Positions 8,672 through 18,550 of a DNA stretch of 64,000 bases are shown piece by piece; the first letter of the stretch is position 1; each line of letters opens with the position of its first letter. The stretch is taken from assembly GCA_900766585.1 (NCBI GenBank), contig CAAFVV010000038.1, forward strand, positions 69,657 to 133,656, written 5' to 3'. A model generated the notes under the pieces. The model searched no databases. It worked only from the letters and a program-made list of their open reading frames with translations, and was not told where the DNA came from. The position numbers and the translations under genes are program-made. This DNA is from Clostridia bacterium (GTDB taxonomy: Bacteria; Bacillota; Clostridia; Oscillospirales; Acutalibacteraceae).

Positions 8672-11600
8672 ATGAACCGAAAAACAGTCCGCGCGTGGAT
8701 TGCGGCGGCTGCGGCATCGGCGATATCGCTGTCGCTGTTTACCGTGGCGCTGCCCGCTCTGCGCAGCAACGCCGAGGAACCGGCAAAGCCCACCCGTTCG
8801 GTGGTCATTGACGATTTCTCTCTGCCCCTGGAAAATTACCAGGTGAAGGATTCCGACAAAAAGTATGTCGCCCTCAACAAGATGACGCTTGAGGACGGCG
8901 CTCTCGTCATCAAGACCCCCGGCTCGGGCGACGCAGCCCGCATGATGTACACCGCCAAGGGGCTGAACGCCTTTACGACGACGGGCTATGAGTACCTCGA
9001 GTTCGACATCTGGACGGATACCGCTGACCTGTTCGTCAAGAGCAACGACGGCCGTATCCACCTTGGTGTCGGCAATGTGGACCGCACGCACGACATCCAG
9101 AATCTCGGTGGAACCGGCAAAGCCAACTCCGTCGGTGCTCTGGTGCCGAATCAGGTCAACACCATCAAAATCCCGATCACCGGAAACAAATTCGGGATCA
9201 GAACCGACGCCAATGCACTGTCAAAGAATCCGGAGAAAAAACCGGCGTATGATTTCACCTTCGACACCTACACGCTGATGCTTGCCTATAACGGTGCGAG
9301 CAATCTCGGCGGCACGGCGGACGCCCCCTTCACCGTCAAGATCAGTGAAGTGCGTCTGACCCGCTATTCCGCAACGCCCGATCCCGCGCCCGCGTCCAAA
9401 ACGCAGGTTGTGGACGATTTCAGCGTGACGGAAGGGTATGTTCTGGACAAGACCCACTCCGCCAAGACTACGCTCGAGGTCAAGGACGGCGTGCTGACTA
9501 TGGTTGGTAACGGTCAGAAGGGCGGCGGCTTTCTCTACAACTCCCCGAACCTCAAGTCGTTCACGACGACGGGCTACGACTACATCGAGTTCGACATCTG
9601 GACGGATACCGAGGATCTGTACGCGAAGAGCAACGATGCCCGTATTAACCTCGGCGTCGGAACGGTAGAACGCACCCATGACAATTCCAACATGGGCAAG
9701 GGGAAGGCGTATTGCCCCGGCAAGCTGAAGGCCAATGAGGTCAACACCGTCCGTGTGCCGCTCTCCAGCTTCGGTATGCGCGCCGGTGCGAACAACAAGC
9801 CTGCGACTGATTTCACCTTTGATCGCTATACGCTGATGATTGTCTATGACGGCGGGAACAAGCTGCCGAGCGGCACCTACACCGTCAAGGTCAGCGAGGT
9901 GCGTCTGACGAAATATGATACCGTGAACGACACGGCGGTCAAAAATGTCGAGTCGCTGATCGACGCGATCGGCGAGGTGACGAGCCACGATGCCGATGCG
10001 GCCGTCGAGGCGGCGCGCGCGGCGTATAACGCGCTTAACCCCTCCGAGCAGAAGGCGGTCAGCAACCTCGCGAAGCTGACCGATGCCGAAAAGCTGCTGA
10101 ACACCATGCCCTATAAGACGAAGGTCGTCGACGCCTATGACGGCACGAATACCTACAAAAAAGAGGGCGCCAATTGGCAGTGGCCGGTCCACGGACACAA
10201 GGAAGAGGATTATGCTAACGGCTCCTGGATCATCGAGACCAAGGCAGAGGGCGACGGCCAGAGCTTCCTCTTCGACGTCACGATGCCCGAGGCGATTGAC
10301 CTGTCCGACTATGACTATCTGGAGTTTGACATCAAGTCGAACTTTGCCAAGGTGCTGAAGCTGCCGAGCGGCTGCTCGCGTATCGTTCTGTACGACAGCA
10401 ACTACAATAAGGCCGACGGCACCCATGCTTCCGATGCCGATTCCCGCATCGGACAGATTCAGGACAACGCGATGCCGGAGATCAAAACGAACGAGTGGGT
10501 ACATGTCAAGCTGCCGTTGTCGGCGTTTGGCCTGAACGCATCTCGCATTTCGGATTTCAAGACATACCGCATATTCCTCCGCTTTGCCAGCGTTGCGGGC
10601 AATCTGAAGGATCATTCCGGCGCTTTTGCCGGCACGGACATCACCTCCCTGCAGCTCGAGCTGAAAAACATGGTCGTCACCTCCTTCCAGAAGCCCACCA
10701 GTGAGGAGTGGGATCAGATGAAGGCGGATGAGGTCATCGAGAAGATCAACGCGATCGGCACGGTGACGGTGGACAGCGGCAGCAAGATCACCGCCGCCCG
10801 CAATGCCTACAACGCGCTGACCTCCGCGCAGAAGGAAAAGGTCACGAACTACGAGACGCTCAAAAACGCCGAGAAGGCGTATGCCGACCTCGGTGCAGAG
10901 GTTACGGTCAAGAAGATTGACGCGCTCGGCACAATCGAGTGGACGGATACCTGCCGCAATGCGGTGAAGGACGCCCGTGCGTCCTATGATGCGCTGGATA
11001 CTGCGTCTAAGGCGAGCGTGACCAACTATGACAAGCTGCTTTCCGCCGAGGCGAAGCTCTCGCTGCTCGAGGCGGAGAACAACCAGCCCAAGAAGAGCGT
11101 GACGCTCGACGATTTCAAGGGCAACTATCAGACGGCGGCGCGTGACAATCAGGTCTTTACGCACACCTATGAAAACGGCGTGCTGAAAGTCTCGATGGAA
11201 GCCAACAGCGCCACGACCGGTTTCCTGATGGGGACAGTCCTGCCGCACACCATTGCCATCCGGGATTTCGACTATATCGAGTTCGATATCAAGACCAATA
11301 ATTCCGCCTTGTATACCACGATCCGTGACGCCCGCTTCATTTTCTGCAATTCGAATGAAGAGTGGCTCATCAACGCCACCGATACCAAGGCGACGATCGG
11401 CGATCTGGCGGTGAACGAGTGGCAGCATGTGAAGATCCCGCTGTCCAAGGTATACAACAAGGCGAACCAGAAGCAGTTTGCCAATACGTCGGTGGATATC
11501 GGCGAGTACCGCCTGATGGTCGTCTACAACGGTGCGAACAACCTCGGCGGCACAAAGGATAACCCCGTGACGATCGAATACCGCAACATGAACCTGACCT

Positions 11601-13855
11601 CTTACCGCGACAATGCCGCCTATACGGTTACGCAGAAAGAGGACAGCAAGCCCACCAAGGAAGTGCTGATCACCGATTTCAGCGATCTGGCGGACACAAC
11701 CTTCCCGCAGGCGGGCGAGGCCTACAACCGTGACGAGGGATATCTCGAGATCACGAACACGGCGGATGCCCACGACACTGGCTTTGAGTTCATGACGAAC
11801 CTGCCGAAGGATGTGGACGCCTCTGACTGCCAGTACATCGAGTTTGATGTCTGGACGAACGACATCCGCATCTTCTCCGGTCTTGACCAGCGTGTCTTCC
11901 TCGGCTCCTCCACCGTGCTGGACGGCCTTGAGTCTCACCAGCTCGCCCAGCGGAGCTTCCTGCCGTATCTGGCGCAGGTGAAGAATAACGAGTGGGTGCG
12001 CGTGCGTATTCCGTTCGCCGATTTTGTTCAGTCCTCCAACAACCCGAGCACCGCGGACAATCCGCAGGGCCTCGCCATGGATAAGGCGCACCTGTCGGTG
12101 TTCCACATGTTCTTCCGCTTCAACGGCGCGACCGCTCTGACCGGGTATACCCGCGAGAATCCGGCGATCCTGCGTCTGCGCAACGTGAAGGCGGTCGGCT
12201 ATGCCGAGAATCACAGCTTCGCCAGCAGCAACGAGAGCTTTACCGTGACGTTTATGGCGGACGGCAAGCAGCTCGCCGCACTGCCGGTACACTACGGCAA
12301 CAGCGTGGAGGCGCCTGTCGCTCCGGCTGTGTCCGGCAAGACCTTTATCGGCTGGGACAAGAGCTTTGACCGCGTGACCGGCAACATGACCGTGACCGCG
12401 CTGTACCGCGACGACACCGAGGCGGTGCTGAAGGTGGCTGCTGAGGCGGCGCTCGCGAAGATCGGTACTGTCAGCAAGCAGAATGCCGCCGCACAGGCGC
12501 AGCTGGTCGCCGACGCGCGCCAGGCTGTTGCCGATCTGACCACCCACGTGTCCGGCTTCAAGGCGGATACGCTGGCGAACTACAGCAAGCTGACTGCCGC
12601 CGAGGCGGCGCTCAAATCCCTGGCCGGCTATGCCGTCAGCATCGACGGCAAGCGCGACAGCCTCTACAAAGAGGTCATCGACCTGAAGGATTACACCACG
12701 CTGGTCGGCAACAAGAAGCTGCCGGATACGGCTGCGGACGGCAAGATGTACCTGGCATGGGACGACAAGAACGTCTATGTCTACATTGAGTATCCTGACA
12801 TGGTCGGACGCATCGAGGCGCGTATCGACACCGATCCCTCCGCCAACAAGGGCGACTGGCGCGGCAAATACGCGACCTACAGCAGCGACCAGAGCGATGA
12901 GCTGATCATCCGCGCGGCGGACGGCTCCATCGTGTTTGCGGGCGGCAAGGGCGATGCCACCATGGCAGCCGGTCTGACCGCCGACGGCAAGAAGACGCTG
13001 GAATTTGCCTGGCCGCGTGCCTACGGCAAAAACGCCAAGGAGGAGATGTTCGGTCTGTCCGCCATGGCGACGCACCCCGGCGACTCCGCCTACTATGTCT
13101 CCGCCTATTATGACTGGGACGATTATAAGACGATCCACTACTATTACACCATGAGCCGCACTGACCTCATCAAAAAGGCAGAGAAGCTGATTGACGCGAT
13201 CGGCGAGGTCACCGAGGATAACTACATGGATAAAGGCGACGCCATCGACGCGGCGCGGACGCTGATCGACAATGCCGTGGCCTCCTATCCGGACTTCTCC
13301 ACCGATAAGGTGAAGAACTATCAGAAGCTGCGCGAGGCGGAGCATAAGTATAACTACTACTTCGCCGGCGGCGAGGGCAAAGCCCCGTCCCTGCCTCCTC
13401 TCGAGGAGATTGATCTCATGGTCAGCACGGAATCGGAGGATATTGTCATCAACATGCTCGCCAAGGTCATTCAGGTGAACAAAAAGATGACGGTGAAGGA
13501 ATTCCTGTCCCTGCTTGAGTATGACGAGGGTCTGGTGCCGACCGTGGTCAATGTGGACGGCCGCGTGCTGAAGGGCACGTCCTATGTCCATGACGATCTG
13601 CGCCTGTTCCTGACCAAACCCGGCGTCGGTCAGTCGACGTTCTCGCTGCTGTATATGGGCGACGAGGAGATCACCGAGCCGGATGAGCTGGAGCCGATTC
13701 AGGATAACTCCGACATTGACAATCCTTCCAAGCCCGACAGCTCAAAATCCGATGACAGCCCGAACACCGGTGTGCCGTCCTACGCCTTTGCGGCGCTGGC
13801 GGTGCTGACCGCTGCTGCGGCTGCCGTGACGCTCAGCCGCCGCCGTGCGCGCTGA
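8672..13855 (+). CDS. Large modular surface protein with five glycan-binding-like repeats, InlB-like and CBM9-like modules, LPXTG-like anchor
   Basis: A 1,727-residue exported protein. After a signal peptide (about 1-36) come five diverged copies of a beta-rich module marked by Y-L/I-EFDIW or YIEFD patterns (about 41-231, 243-416, 479-672, 805-980, 993-1180). They are separated by three-helix spacers of the AYNALTSAQKEKVTNYETL type. An InlB/Flg_new-like repeat (about 1188-1248), another spacer, a CBM9/DOMON-like module beginning SIDGKRDSLYKEV (about 1320-1494), a further spacer and a Ser/Asp-rich linker follow. The C-terminus is SPNTGVP, a hydrophobic helix and RRRAR, which looks like a non-canonical sortase signal. 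It lies between the sugar importer and the GxGYxYP genes. I infer a cell-wall glycan-capture scaffold. The start has AAAGGAG upstream. No catalytic module is recognised. Confidence 0.82.
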   Translation: MNRKTVRAWIAAAAASAISLSLFTVALPALRSNAEEPAKPTRSVVIDDFSLPLENYQVKDSDKKYVALNKMTLEDGALVIKTPGSGDAARMMYTAKGLNAFTTTGYEYLEFDIWTDTADLFVKSNDGRIHLGVGNVDRTHDIQNLGGTGKANSVGALVPNQVNTIKIPITGNKFGIRTDANALSKNPEKKPAYDFTFDTYTLMLAYNGASNLGGTADAPFTVKISEVRLTRYSATPDPAPASKTQVVDDFSVTEGYVLDKTHSAKTTLEVKDGVLTMVGNGQKGGGFLYNSPNLKSFTTTGYDYIEFDIWTDTEDLYAKSNDARINLGVGTVERTHDNSNMGKGKAYCPGKLKANEVNTVRVPLSSFGMRAGANNKPATDFTFDRYTLMIVYDGGNKLPSGTYTVKVSEVRLTKYDTVNDTAVKNVESLIDAIGEVTSHDADAAVEAARAAYNALNPSEQKAVSNLAKLTDAEKLLNTMPYKTKVVDAYDGTNTYKKEGANWQWPVHGHKEEDYANGSWIIETKAEGDGQSFLFDVTMPEAIDLSDYDYLEFDIKSNFAKVLKLPSGCSRIVLYDSNYNKADGTHASDADSRIGQIQDNAMPEIKTNEWVHVKLPLSAFGLNASRISDFKTYRIFLRFASVAGNLKDHSGAFAGTDITSLQLELKNMVVTSFQKPTSEEWDQMKADEVIEKINAIGTVTVDSGSKITAARNAYNALTSAQKEKVTNYETLKNAEKAYADLGAEVTVKKIDALGTIEWTDTCRNAVKDARASYDALDTASKASVTNYDKLLSAEAKLSLLEAENNQPKKSVTLDDFKGNYQTAARDNQVFTHTYENGVLKVSMEANSATTGFLMGTVLPHTIAIRDFDYIEFDIKTNNSALYTTIRDARFIFCNSNEEWLINATDTKATIGDLAVNEWQHVKIPLSKVYNKANQKQFANTSVDIGEYRLMVVYNGANNLGGTKDNPVTIEYRNMNLTSYRDNAAYTVTQKEDSKPTKEVLITDFSDLADTTFPQAGEAYNRDEGYLEITNTADAHDTGFEFMTNLPKDVDASDCQYIEFDVWTNDIRIFSGLDQRVFLGSSTVLDGLESHQLAQRSFLPYLAQVKNNEWVRVRIPFADFVQSSNNPSTADNPQGLAMDKAHLSVFHMFFRFNGATALTGYTRENPAILRLRNVKAVGYAENHSFASSNESFTVTFMADGKQLAALPVHYGNSVEAPVAPAVSGKTFIGWDKSFDRVTGNMTVTALYRDDTEAVLKVAAEAALAKIGTVSKQNAAAQAQLVADARQAVADLTTHVSGFKADTLANYSKLTAAEAALKSLAGYAVSIDGKRDSLYKEVIDLKDYTTLVGNKKLPDTAADGKMYLAWDDKNVYVYIEYPDMVGRIEARIDTDPSANKGDWRGKYATYSSDQSDELIIRAADGSIVFAGGKGDATMAAGLTADGKKTLEFAWPRAYGKNAKEEMFGLSAMATHPGDSAYYVSAYYDWDDYKTIHYYYTMSRTDLIKKAEKLIDAIGEVTEDNYMDKGDAIDAARTLIDNAVASYPDFSTDKVKNYQKLREAEHKYNYYFAGGEGKAPSLPPLEEIDLMVSTESEDIVINMLAKVIQVNKKMTVKEFLSLLEYDEGLVPTVVNVDGRVLKGTSYVHDDLRLFLTKPGVGQSTFSLLYMGDEEITEPDELEPIQDNSDIDNPSKPDSSKSDDSPNTGVPSYAFAALAVLTAAAAAVTLSRRRAR

Positions 13856-13872
13856 CAACAGCTGACCCGTTT

Positions 13873-13903
13873 CCGGGCAGACCGGTTCGTCCGGTCTGCC
13901 CGG
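13873..13903 (+). terminator. Intercistronic hairpin between surface-protein and GxGYxYP genes
   Basis: A perfect 13-bp stem (CCGGGCAGACCGG) with a 5-base loop. No strong T run follows, so it may act as a partial terminator or RNA-stabilising element. Confidence 0.55.
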
Positions 13904-13963
13904 GGACTTCTGCATTTTCAGGCATACCCATTCAAACCCCTTTTTCAAAGGAGGCGTTTTTCT

Positions 13964-16162
13964 ATGACCCATACGACATGGCGCCGGATCCTGACGGCGA
14001 TCCTGTCCGGTCTGATGCTGCTGACGCTTTGTGCCGGCTGTGCAAAGGAACCGGCGGAATCGACTCCCGCATCCGGGGACGCGTCTGCCGATTCGTCGGC
14101 GGCTTCCCTGCCGGATGCCGATAGCGGAGAGGATACGTCCGGCAATGCCGACAGCAGCCTGCCGTCCGACAGCGGGGATTCTGCGCCGGATGCCAGCGGC
14201 GGACAGTCGGGCAATGCCGACAGCAGCACGCCGGGCGGCAATACGACCAAGCCCGGCGGCAATACGCCCGGCAGCAAGCCGGACAGCAGCGTGCCCGCCT
14301 CGACGACAACGTCGACCAAGGGCGGCGGCAACAGCAATACTCCCTCGACAGGCGGCTTTTCTCTGCCGACGACCGGGTTGAAGGCAAAAACCGTCTACCG
14401 CGTCGCCAAAACGGCAATCGTCAACCCCGGCAAGGGTATCATGCAGCATGATTCCGCCCGTCTGATCTGTTCGCTTCAGGGGCTGCTCAACCGCGACCTG
14501 ACCAAGAATAAGATCGCGATGTATTTAGACTATGACGACACGGACTCATTTTGGATGAATCAGCTGCAGAGCGGTCTGTTCTCCGGATATAAGACCGTTA
14601 CCATCAGCACATTTTCCGAGTTTCTCTCCACGTTTAAAAATCAGCTCATGGCGTGCGGCATGTGCCTGTGGGATCAGGACGTTCCGTCGACCGCCAACGT
14701 GGCGGCGACCATCTGTGGTGTCGAGGGTTATCTGCCTGTGAAATATGATACGGCGGACAACGGGCTGATGAAAAAGCTCCAGGATATGGGCGTCAAGTCC
14801 CGTCTCAGCCTCCGCGGCAAATTCACAGGCAAGGGCGTTATTCAGGGGACGAAGATCGTCAGCACCGGCTCGAAAAAGTGCGATGCCTATCTCTGGGCGA
14901 TGGACAAGTACATGGATCGCACCTCGAAAAAGATCATCGCCTATATGCCGGACGGCGCGGGCTGCGTGGAGACCAACGAGATCTACAAAAAGGACAGCGA
15001 TGCCGGCACGGCTTACGGCAACAACATCTTTGACCACGATTACCTGATTGCCGCCGGTGCGTTCTTCTTTGATCTGTCCCCGGTGGAGACCGAGGTGCCC
15101 TGCGACGACAAAACACAGCAGGTCGGCACCGATCTGAAAACGCTGCGCCGGATCCTGCAGCGGCAGTATACCCGCAATAACGGCGCGTTTTCGCAGATCA
15201 TCGGCTTCCCGCCATGGTGGATTAAGTATACGAACCACAATAACTGGGGTTCTCTGCCGGCGACCACGGTGGAGTGGATGTTCACCGACATTGCCACCCA
15301 GTATAACCTTGCCAAAGAGGCGGACGCCGCGCAGCCCTGCTGCATGACCAATGCGTCGGTGTATACCCACGCGCCGCTTTCCGGCAGCTTCAAAAATACG
15401 AACCGCAAGACAAATATCACCGAGAAGTTCGACAAAAACACCGTCTATCTGCTCTATTACATGGGCGATTACGACTCCTCGGCGTGGCTCAAAAAGTGGG
15501 TGCCGACCCTCTGGTCAGACAGCGGCAAGGGCAAGATGCCCATGATGTGGTCGTTTAACCCCAATCTGTCCGACCGTATGCCGGCGGCGTTCAACTATGT
15601 GTATTCCCACATGGATAAGAACGACTACTTTGTGTCCGGCGACAGCGGTCCCGGCTATATCATCCCCGGCGGACTGTATCAGTCCACCTGCCCCAACCGG
15701 CCGAACCCCGATGGCAACAAGGCATGGATCAGCTATGCCAAGACGTATATGAAGAAGTTTGACATGGATATTGTCGGCTTCATCATCAACGGCAGCTATA
15801 AGATGAACAAGACCATCATGTCGGACTATAATCAGATCGCGCCGGTCGGCTCGTTCCACAACGACCCCTCAAAGCCCCTCACGGTGGTGAATGGGGTGCC
15901 GTATGTGTACCTGAAGAACGGTGTCGGCAATCCCGGCAGCTATCAGAACAGCGCCAAGGACATGTATGCGTATCTGAAGAACAATATGAACGGCTACAAC
16001 TTCGGTGCATTCCGCACCATCTGCTGGACGCCGTCGCAGATCAATGCGCTCTCTGATGCGTTTATTGCCTATGCCAAGACGCAGGATCCCTCAAAGACAT
16101 ACAAATTCGTGGACCCTTACACCTATTTTGCCATGATCCGGCAATCCGGACAGGGTGCCTGA
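13964..16162 (+). CDS. GxGYxYP-family lipoprotein (putative glycoside hydrolase), copy 1
   Basis: A 732-residue lipoprotein: lipobox LCAGC (Cys26), Ser/Asp/Gly/Pro-rich linker to about residue 130, then the GxGYxYP N- and C-terminal domains. Family landmarks visible are GMCLWDQDVPSTANVAATIC, FFFDLSPVE, GTDLKTL, GFPPWW, MGDYDSS and the signature loop GDSGPGYIIP. Members are proposed glycoside hydrolases, often found in polysaccharide-use loci; activity is not established to my knowledge. A paralogue follows directly. The gene starts with AAAGGAGG upstream of ATG and ends in a strong terminator. A surface location next to the modular adhesin suggests joint glycan processing. Confidence 0.85.
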   Translation: MTHTTWRRILTAILSGLMLLTLCAGCAKEPAESTPASGDASADSSAASLPDADSGEDTSGNADSSLPSDSGDSAPDASGGQSGNADSSTPGGNTTKPGGNTPGSKPDSSVPASTTTSTKGGGNSNTPSTGGFSLPTTGLKAKTVYRVAKTAIVNPGKGIMQHDSARLICSLQGLLNRDLTKNKIAMYLDYDDTDSFWMNQLQSGLFSGYKTVTISTFSEFLSTFKNQLMACGMCLWDQDVPSTANVAATICGVEGYLPVKYDTADNGLMKKLQDMGVKSRLSLRGKFTGKGVIQGTKIVSTGSKKCDAYLWAMDKYMDRTSKKIIAYMPDGAGCVETNEIYKKDSDAGTAYGNNIFDHDYLIAAGAFFFDLSPVETEVPCDDKTQQVGTDLKTLRRILQRQYTRNNGAFSQIIGFPPWWIKYTNHNNWGSLPATTVEWMFTDIATQYNLAKEADAAQPCCMTNASVYTHAPLSGSFKNTNRKTNITEKFDKNTVYLLYYMGDYDSSAWLKKWVPTLWSDSGKGKMPMMWSFNPNLSDRMPAAFNYVYSHMDKNDYFVSGDSGPGYIIPGGLYQSTCPNRPNPDGNKAWISYAKTYMKKFDMDIVGFIINGSYKMNKTIMSDYNQIAPVGSFHNDPSKPLTVVNGVPYVYLKNGVGNPGSYQNSAKDMYAYLKNNMNGYNFGAFRTICWTPSQINALSDAFIAYAKTQDPSKTYKFVDPYTYFAMIRQSGQGA

Positions 16163-16173
16163 ACGAAAGTGTC

Positions 16174-16212
16174 AAAAAAGACGCTCCCTGTGGGTTGGGG
16201 AGCGTCTTTTTT
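16174..16212 (+). terminator. Terminator after GxGYxYP copy 1
   Basis: A 15-bp stem AAAAAAGACGCTCCC/GGGAGCGTCTTTTTT with a short loop and T run. It separates the two GxGYxYP transcripts. Confidence 0.9.
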
Positions 16213-16214
16213 AC

Positions 16215-16243
16215 TTGACCAAATGCCATTTTTTCGGTATAAT
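16215..16243 (+). promoter_or_regulatory. SigA promoter of GxGYxYP copy 2 operon
   Basis: TTGACC, 17-base spacer, TATAAT, placed directly after the upstream terminator. It gives a leader of about 130 bases before ATG 16383. Confidence 0.85.
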
Positions 16244-16382
16244 AAGAAAGAACATAGCTTTTTGTCGAGAAATAAGAGGAATACGATTTGATTTGTAAGA
16301 CAGATCATTCTGTCTGCCGATAACTTTGGCAGACTGCCCCTCGTCCGGCGGCTTGCCGGGGATAAAGGAGTATATAAAGCTT

Positions 16383-18530
16383 ATGTGTGACCACAGTAAA
16401 CCGATCAGGGCGATGCAGAGCCTGGCGGCTGCATGCGCCCTTGCTTTGGCGATCCTGCTGCCCGGCTGTACCGGCGGCAGCGACGTCTCTTCGCCGGAGA
16501 ACTCCGCCGCAGACAGCAGTTCTCTCACGTCCGCCGCGTCAACCGATGCGTCGGGAACATCGTCTGACATGTCAGACGGCACGACAGCGGGGGCGATGTC
16601 AAACGGGACGACTGCCCCGTCCGGCTCGGCGGCCGGGTCAAAGCCCGCCGCGACAACCTCCCGTGCTGCGGACACCGCGCAAACCACCGCCGCGCCGAAG
16701 CCGGTGAAAAATTACGGCGAGAGCGGCGACGCCTCGTTCAAGATCCCCGTGACCGGACTGCAAAAGAATACGGTGTATTCCGTGTCGCGCGCGGCGGTAT
16801 CGGGCAACCGCCGCCTGATGGCGCATGACACCCTGCGGCTGTTCTGCTCTCTGCAGGGGCTGATCAACCGCGATTTTCAGCAGAACAGGATTATTCTGAT
16901 GCTGACGCCCTATCAGAGCAGCGACACGTTCTGGACGGACTATCTAAAGCGCGCGGGCGCACCGCTCGCCGGAATGCGCACGGTGACGATTGAGACCTGG
17001 GATGAATTTCTCGCCACATTTAAACAGCAGCTGATCGCCTGCGGCATGTGCCTGTGGGATCCCGCCGTTCCGGCGACCGCCAATGTGGCGGCGACCATCT
17101 GCGGGCTTGACGGCTTTCTGCCGGTAAAGGCGGAGGAGGACGGGCTGTGCGACGATTTAAAGGCGCTCGGCGTGCCGGTGAGATTCAGCCTTGTCGGCCG
17201 GTTCACCGGCAAGGGCGTGATCCAGGGCACCAAGCGCGCCAGCACCGGCTCTGCCAAAAACGATGCCTATCTGTGGGCAATGGACAAATACATGTACCGC
17301 TGCTCGACCAAGTACATGATCTATGTGGCGGACGGCGCCAGCTGCACGAAGGGCAACGAGATCTATGAAAAGGACTCCTGCTCAAAGAATGCGTTCGGGG
17401 CGGTGAGCCTGCTCAGCCACGACTACGGCATCCTGCGCCGCGCCTTCTTCTTTGACCTCAGCCCGATCGAGGAGGCGCCGTGCGACGACCGCGGACAAAA
17501 GCGCGGCACTGATCTGTCCACGACAAAGATGCTGCTGAAAACGCGCTACGATATGGCGGGCGGTGAGTTTGGCTGCATGGTCGGCTTCCCGCCGTGGCAG
17601 CTGAAATACTCCAAGCACAACAACTGGGGTACGGTGGCGGATACAGCGCTCGAGCACACCTTTGTGCAGTATATCACGCAGTACAACATGTATCTGGATG
17701 CAAATTTTGCCCCGTACAACACGAGTCTCTATTGCCACTATCCGCTGAAAACGTCCTATAAAAACGGCAGCAAGCAGGTCACGGAGACGTTTGATGACCA
17801 CACGATCTATGTCTACTACCATCTCGGCGACTATGACGCGACCGAGTGGGCGGCGCGGGATCTGTTCAACTGCTTTCAGGACAAGGGTCGCGGCAAGCTC
17901 CCGCTGACATGGGCGGTCAACCCCGGGCTTGCCGACCGCATCCCGATGCTGTTTGACTATATCTACACGAATCTGTCACCGATGGATACGGTCTGTGCCT
18001 CGGACAGCGGTATCGGGTATATCAAGCCCGAGCATCTGTTCACGGATGAGCGCATGAGCGACGGGCGAACGCTCCCGGCAGGCGACAAAGCCTATATCCG
18101 CGTCAGCACCCCCTATTTCCGCCGCTTTGATATGGATGTGGTCAGCTTCATCATCGGCACGATGTCCCGCGAGGTCTATGCGACCTACAACGCGTTTGCG
18201 GGGACCGGCTCGTTCCACTATGACCGCGCCAAGCCGATGACCGTCTATAACGGCGTGCCCTATGTGCCGACGAAAAACGGCGTGGGCAATCCCGGCGACT
18301 ATGCGGAGAGCGCTGCGGGGATGTATAGCTATCTGACCACAACGATGAAGGGCACCAACTTCATCGCCACCCGCACGATTCGCTGGAATCCGACGCAGCT
18401 GATGGCGCTGACTGGCGCATTTTCCGACTGTGTGGCGCAGAACAAGCCGGGGTATACGGTGAAGGTGGTCAACGCCTACACATTTTTGGCACTGGTGAAG
18501 CAGTCGGGACAAGCGACGGTGCTTTCCTGA
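16383..18530 (+). CDS. GxGYxYP-family lipoprotein (putative glycoside hydrolase), copy 2
   Basis: A 715-residue paralogue of the preceding gene, with lipobox LLPGC (Cys29), a Ser/Thr/Ala-rich linker to about residue 115 and the same landmarks: GMCLWDPAVPATANVAATIC, FFFDLSPIE, GFPPWQ, LGDYDAT and the loop DSGIGYIKP. Unlike copy 1 it has its own consensus promoter (16215-16243) beyond a terminator, so it starts a separate transcript with the downstream GH42-like and GH38 genes. ATG at 16383 is preceded by AAAGGAG 13 bases upstream, a long spacing; the in-frame alternatives upstream lack a better site. Exact substrate unknown. Confidence 0.85.
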   Translation: MCDHSKPIRAMQSLAAACALALAILLPGCTGGSDVSSPENSAADSSSLTSAASTDASGTSSDMSDGTTAGAMSNGTTAPSGSAAGSKPAATTSRAADTAQTTAAPKPVKNYGESGDASFKIPVTGLQKNTVYSVSRAAVSGNRRLMAHDTLRLFCSLQGLINRDFQQNRIILMLTPYQSSDTFWTDYLKRAGAPLAGMRTVTIETWDEFLATFKQQLIACGMCLWDPAVPATANVAATICGLDGFLPVKAEEDGLCDDLKALGVPVRFSLVGRFTGKGVIQGTKRASTGSAKNDAYLWAMDKYMYRCSTKYMIYVADGASCTKGNEIYEKDSCSKNAFGAVSLLSHDYGILRRAFFFDLSPIEEAPCDDRGQKRGTDLSTTKMLLKTRYDMAGGEFGCMVGFPPWQLKYSKHNNWGTVADTALEHTFVQYITQYNMYLDANFAPYNTSLYCHYPLKTSYKNGSKQVTETFDDHTIYVYYHLGDYDATEWAARDLFNCFQDKGRGKLPLTWAVNPGLADRIPMLFDYIYTNLSPMDTVCASDSGIGYIKPEHLFTDERMSDGRTLPAGDKAYIRVSTPYFRRFDMDVVSFIIGTMSREVYATYNAFAGTGSFHYDRAKPMTVYNGVPYVPTKNGVGNPGDYAESAAGMYSYLTTTMKGTNFIATRTIRWNPTQLMALTGAFSDCVAQNKPGYTVKVVNAYTFLALVKQSGQATVLS

Positions 18531-18550
18531 GCAGGAGAGAGAGGGATCAC

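Noticed and set aside
7011..8717. 568-codon minus-strand frame over the solute-binding protein gene
   Set aside because: No ribosome site or recognisable domain; Arg-rich shadow of the real lipoprotein gene.
9221..13591. A 1,456-codon open frame on the minus strand inside the large surface-protein gene
   Set aside because: The plus strand encodes a signal peptide, repeated modules and an anchor with a good ribosome site. The antisense frame is His/Arg/Val-rich with no domain, an effect of high GC and codon bias.
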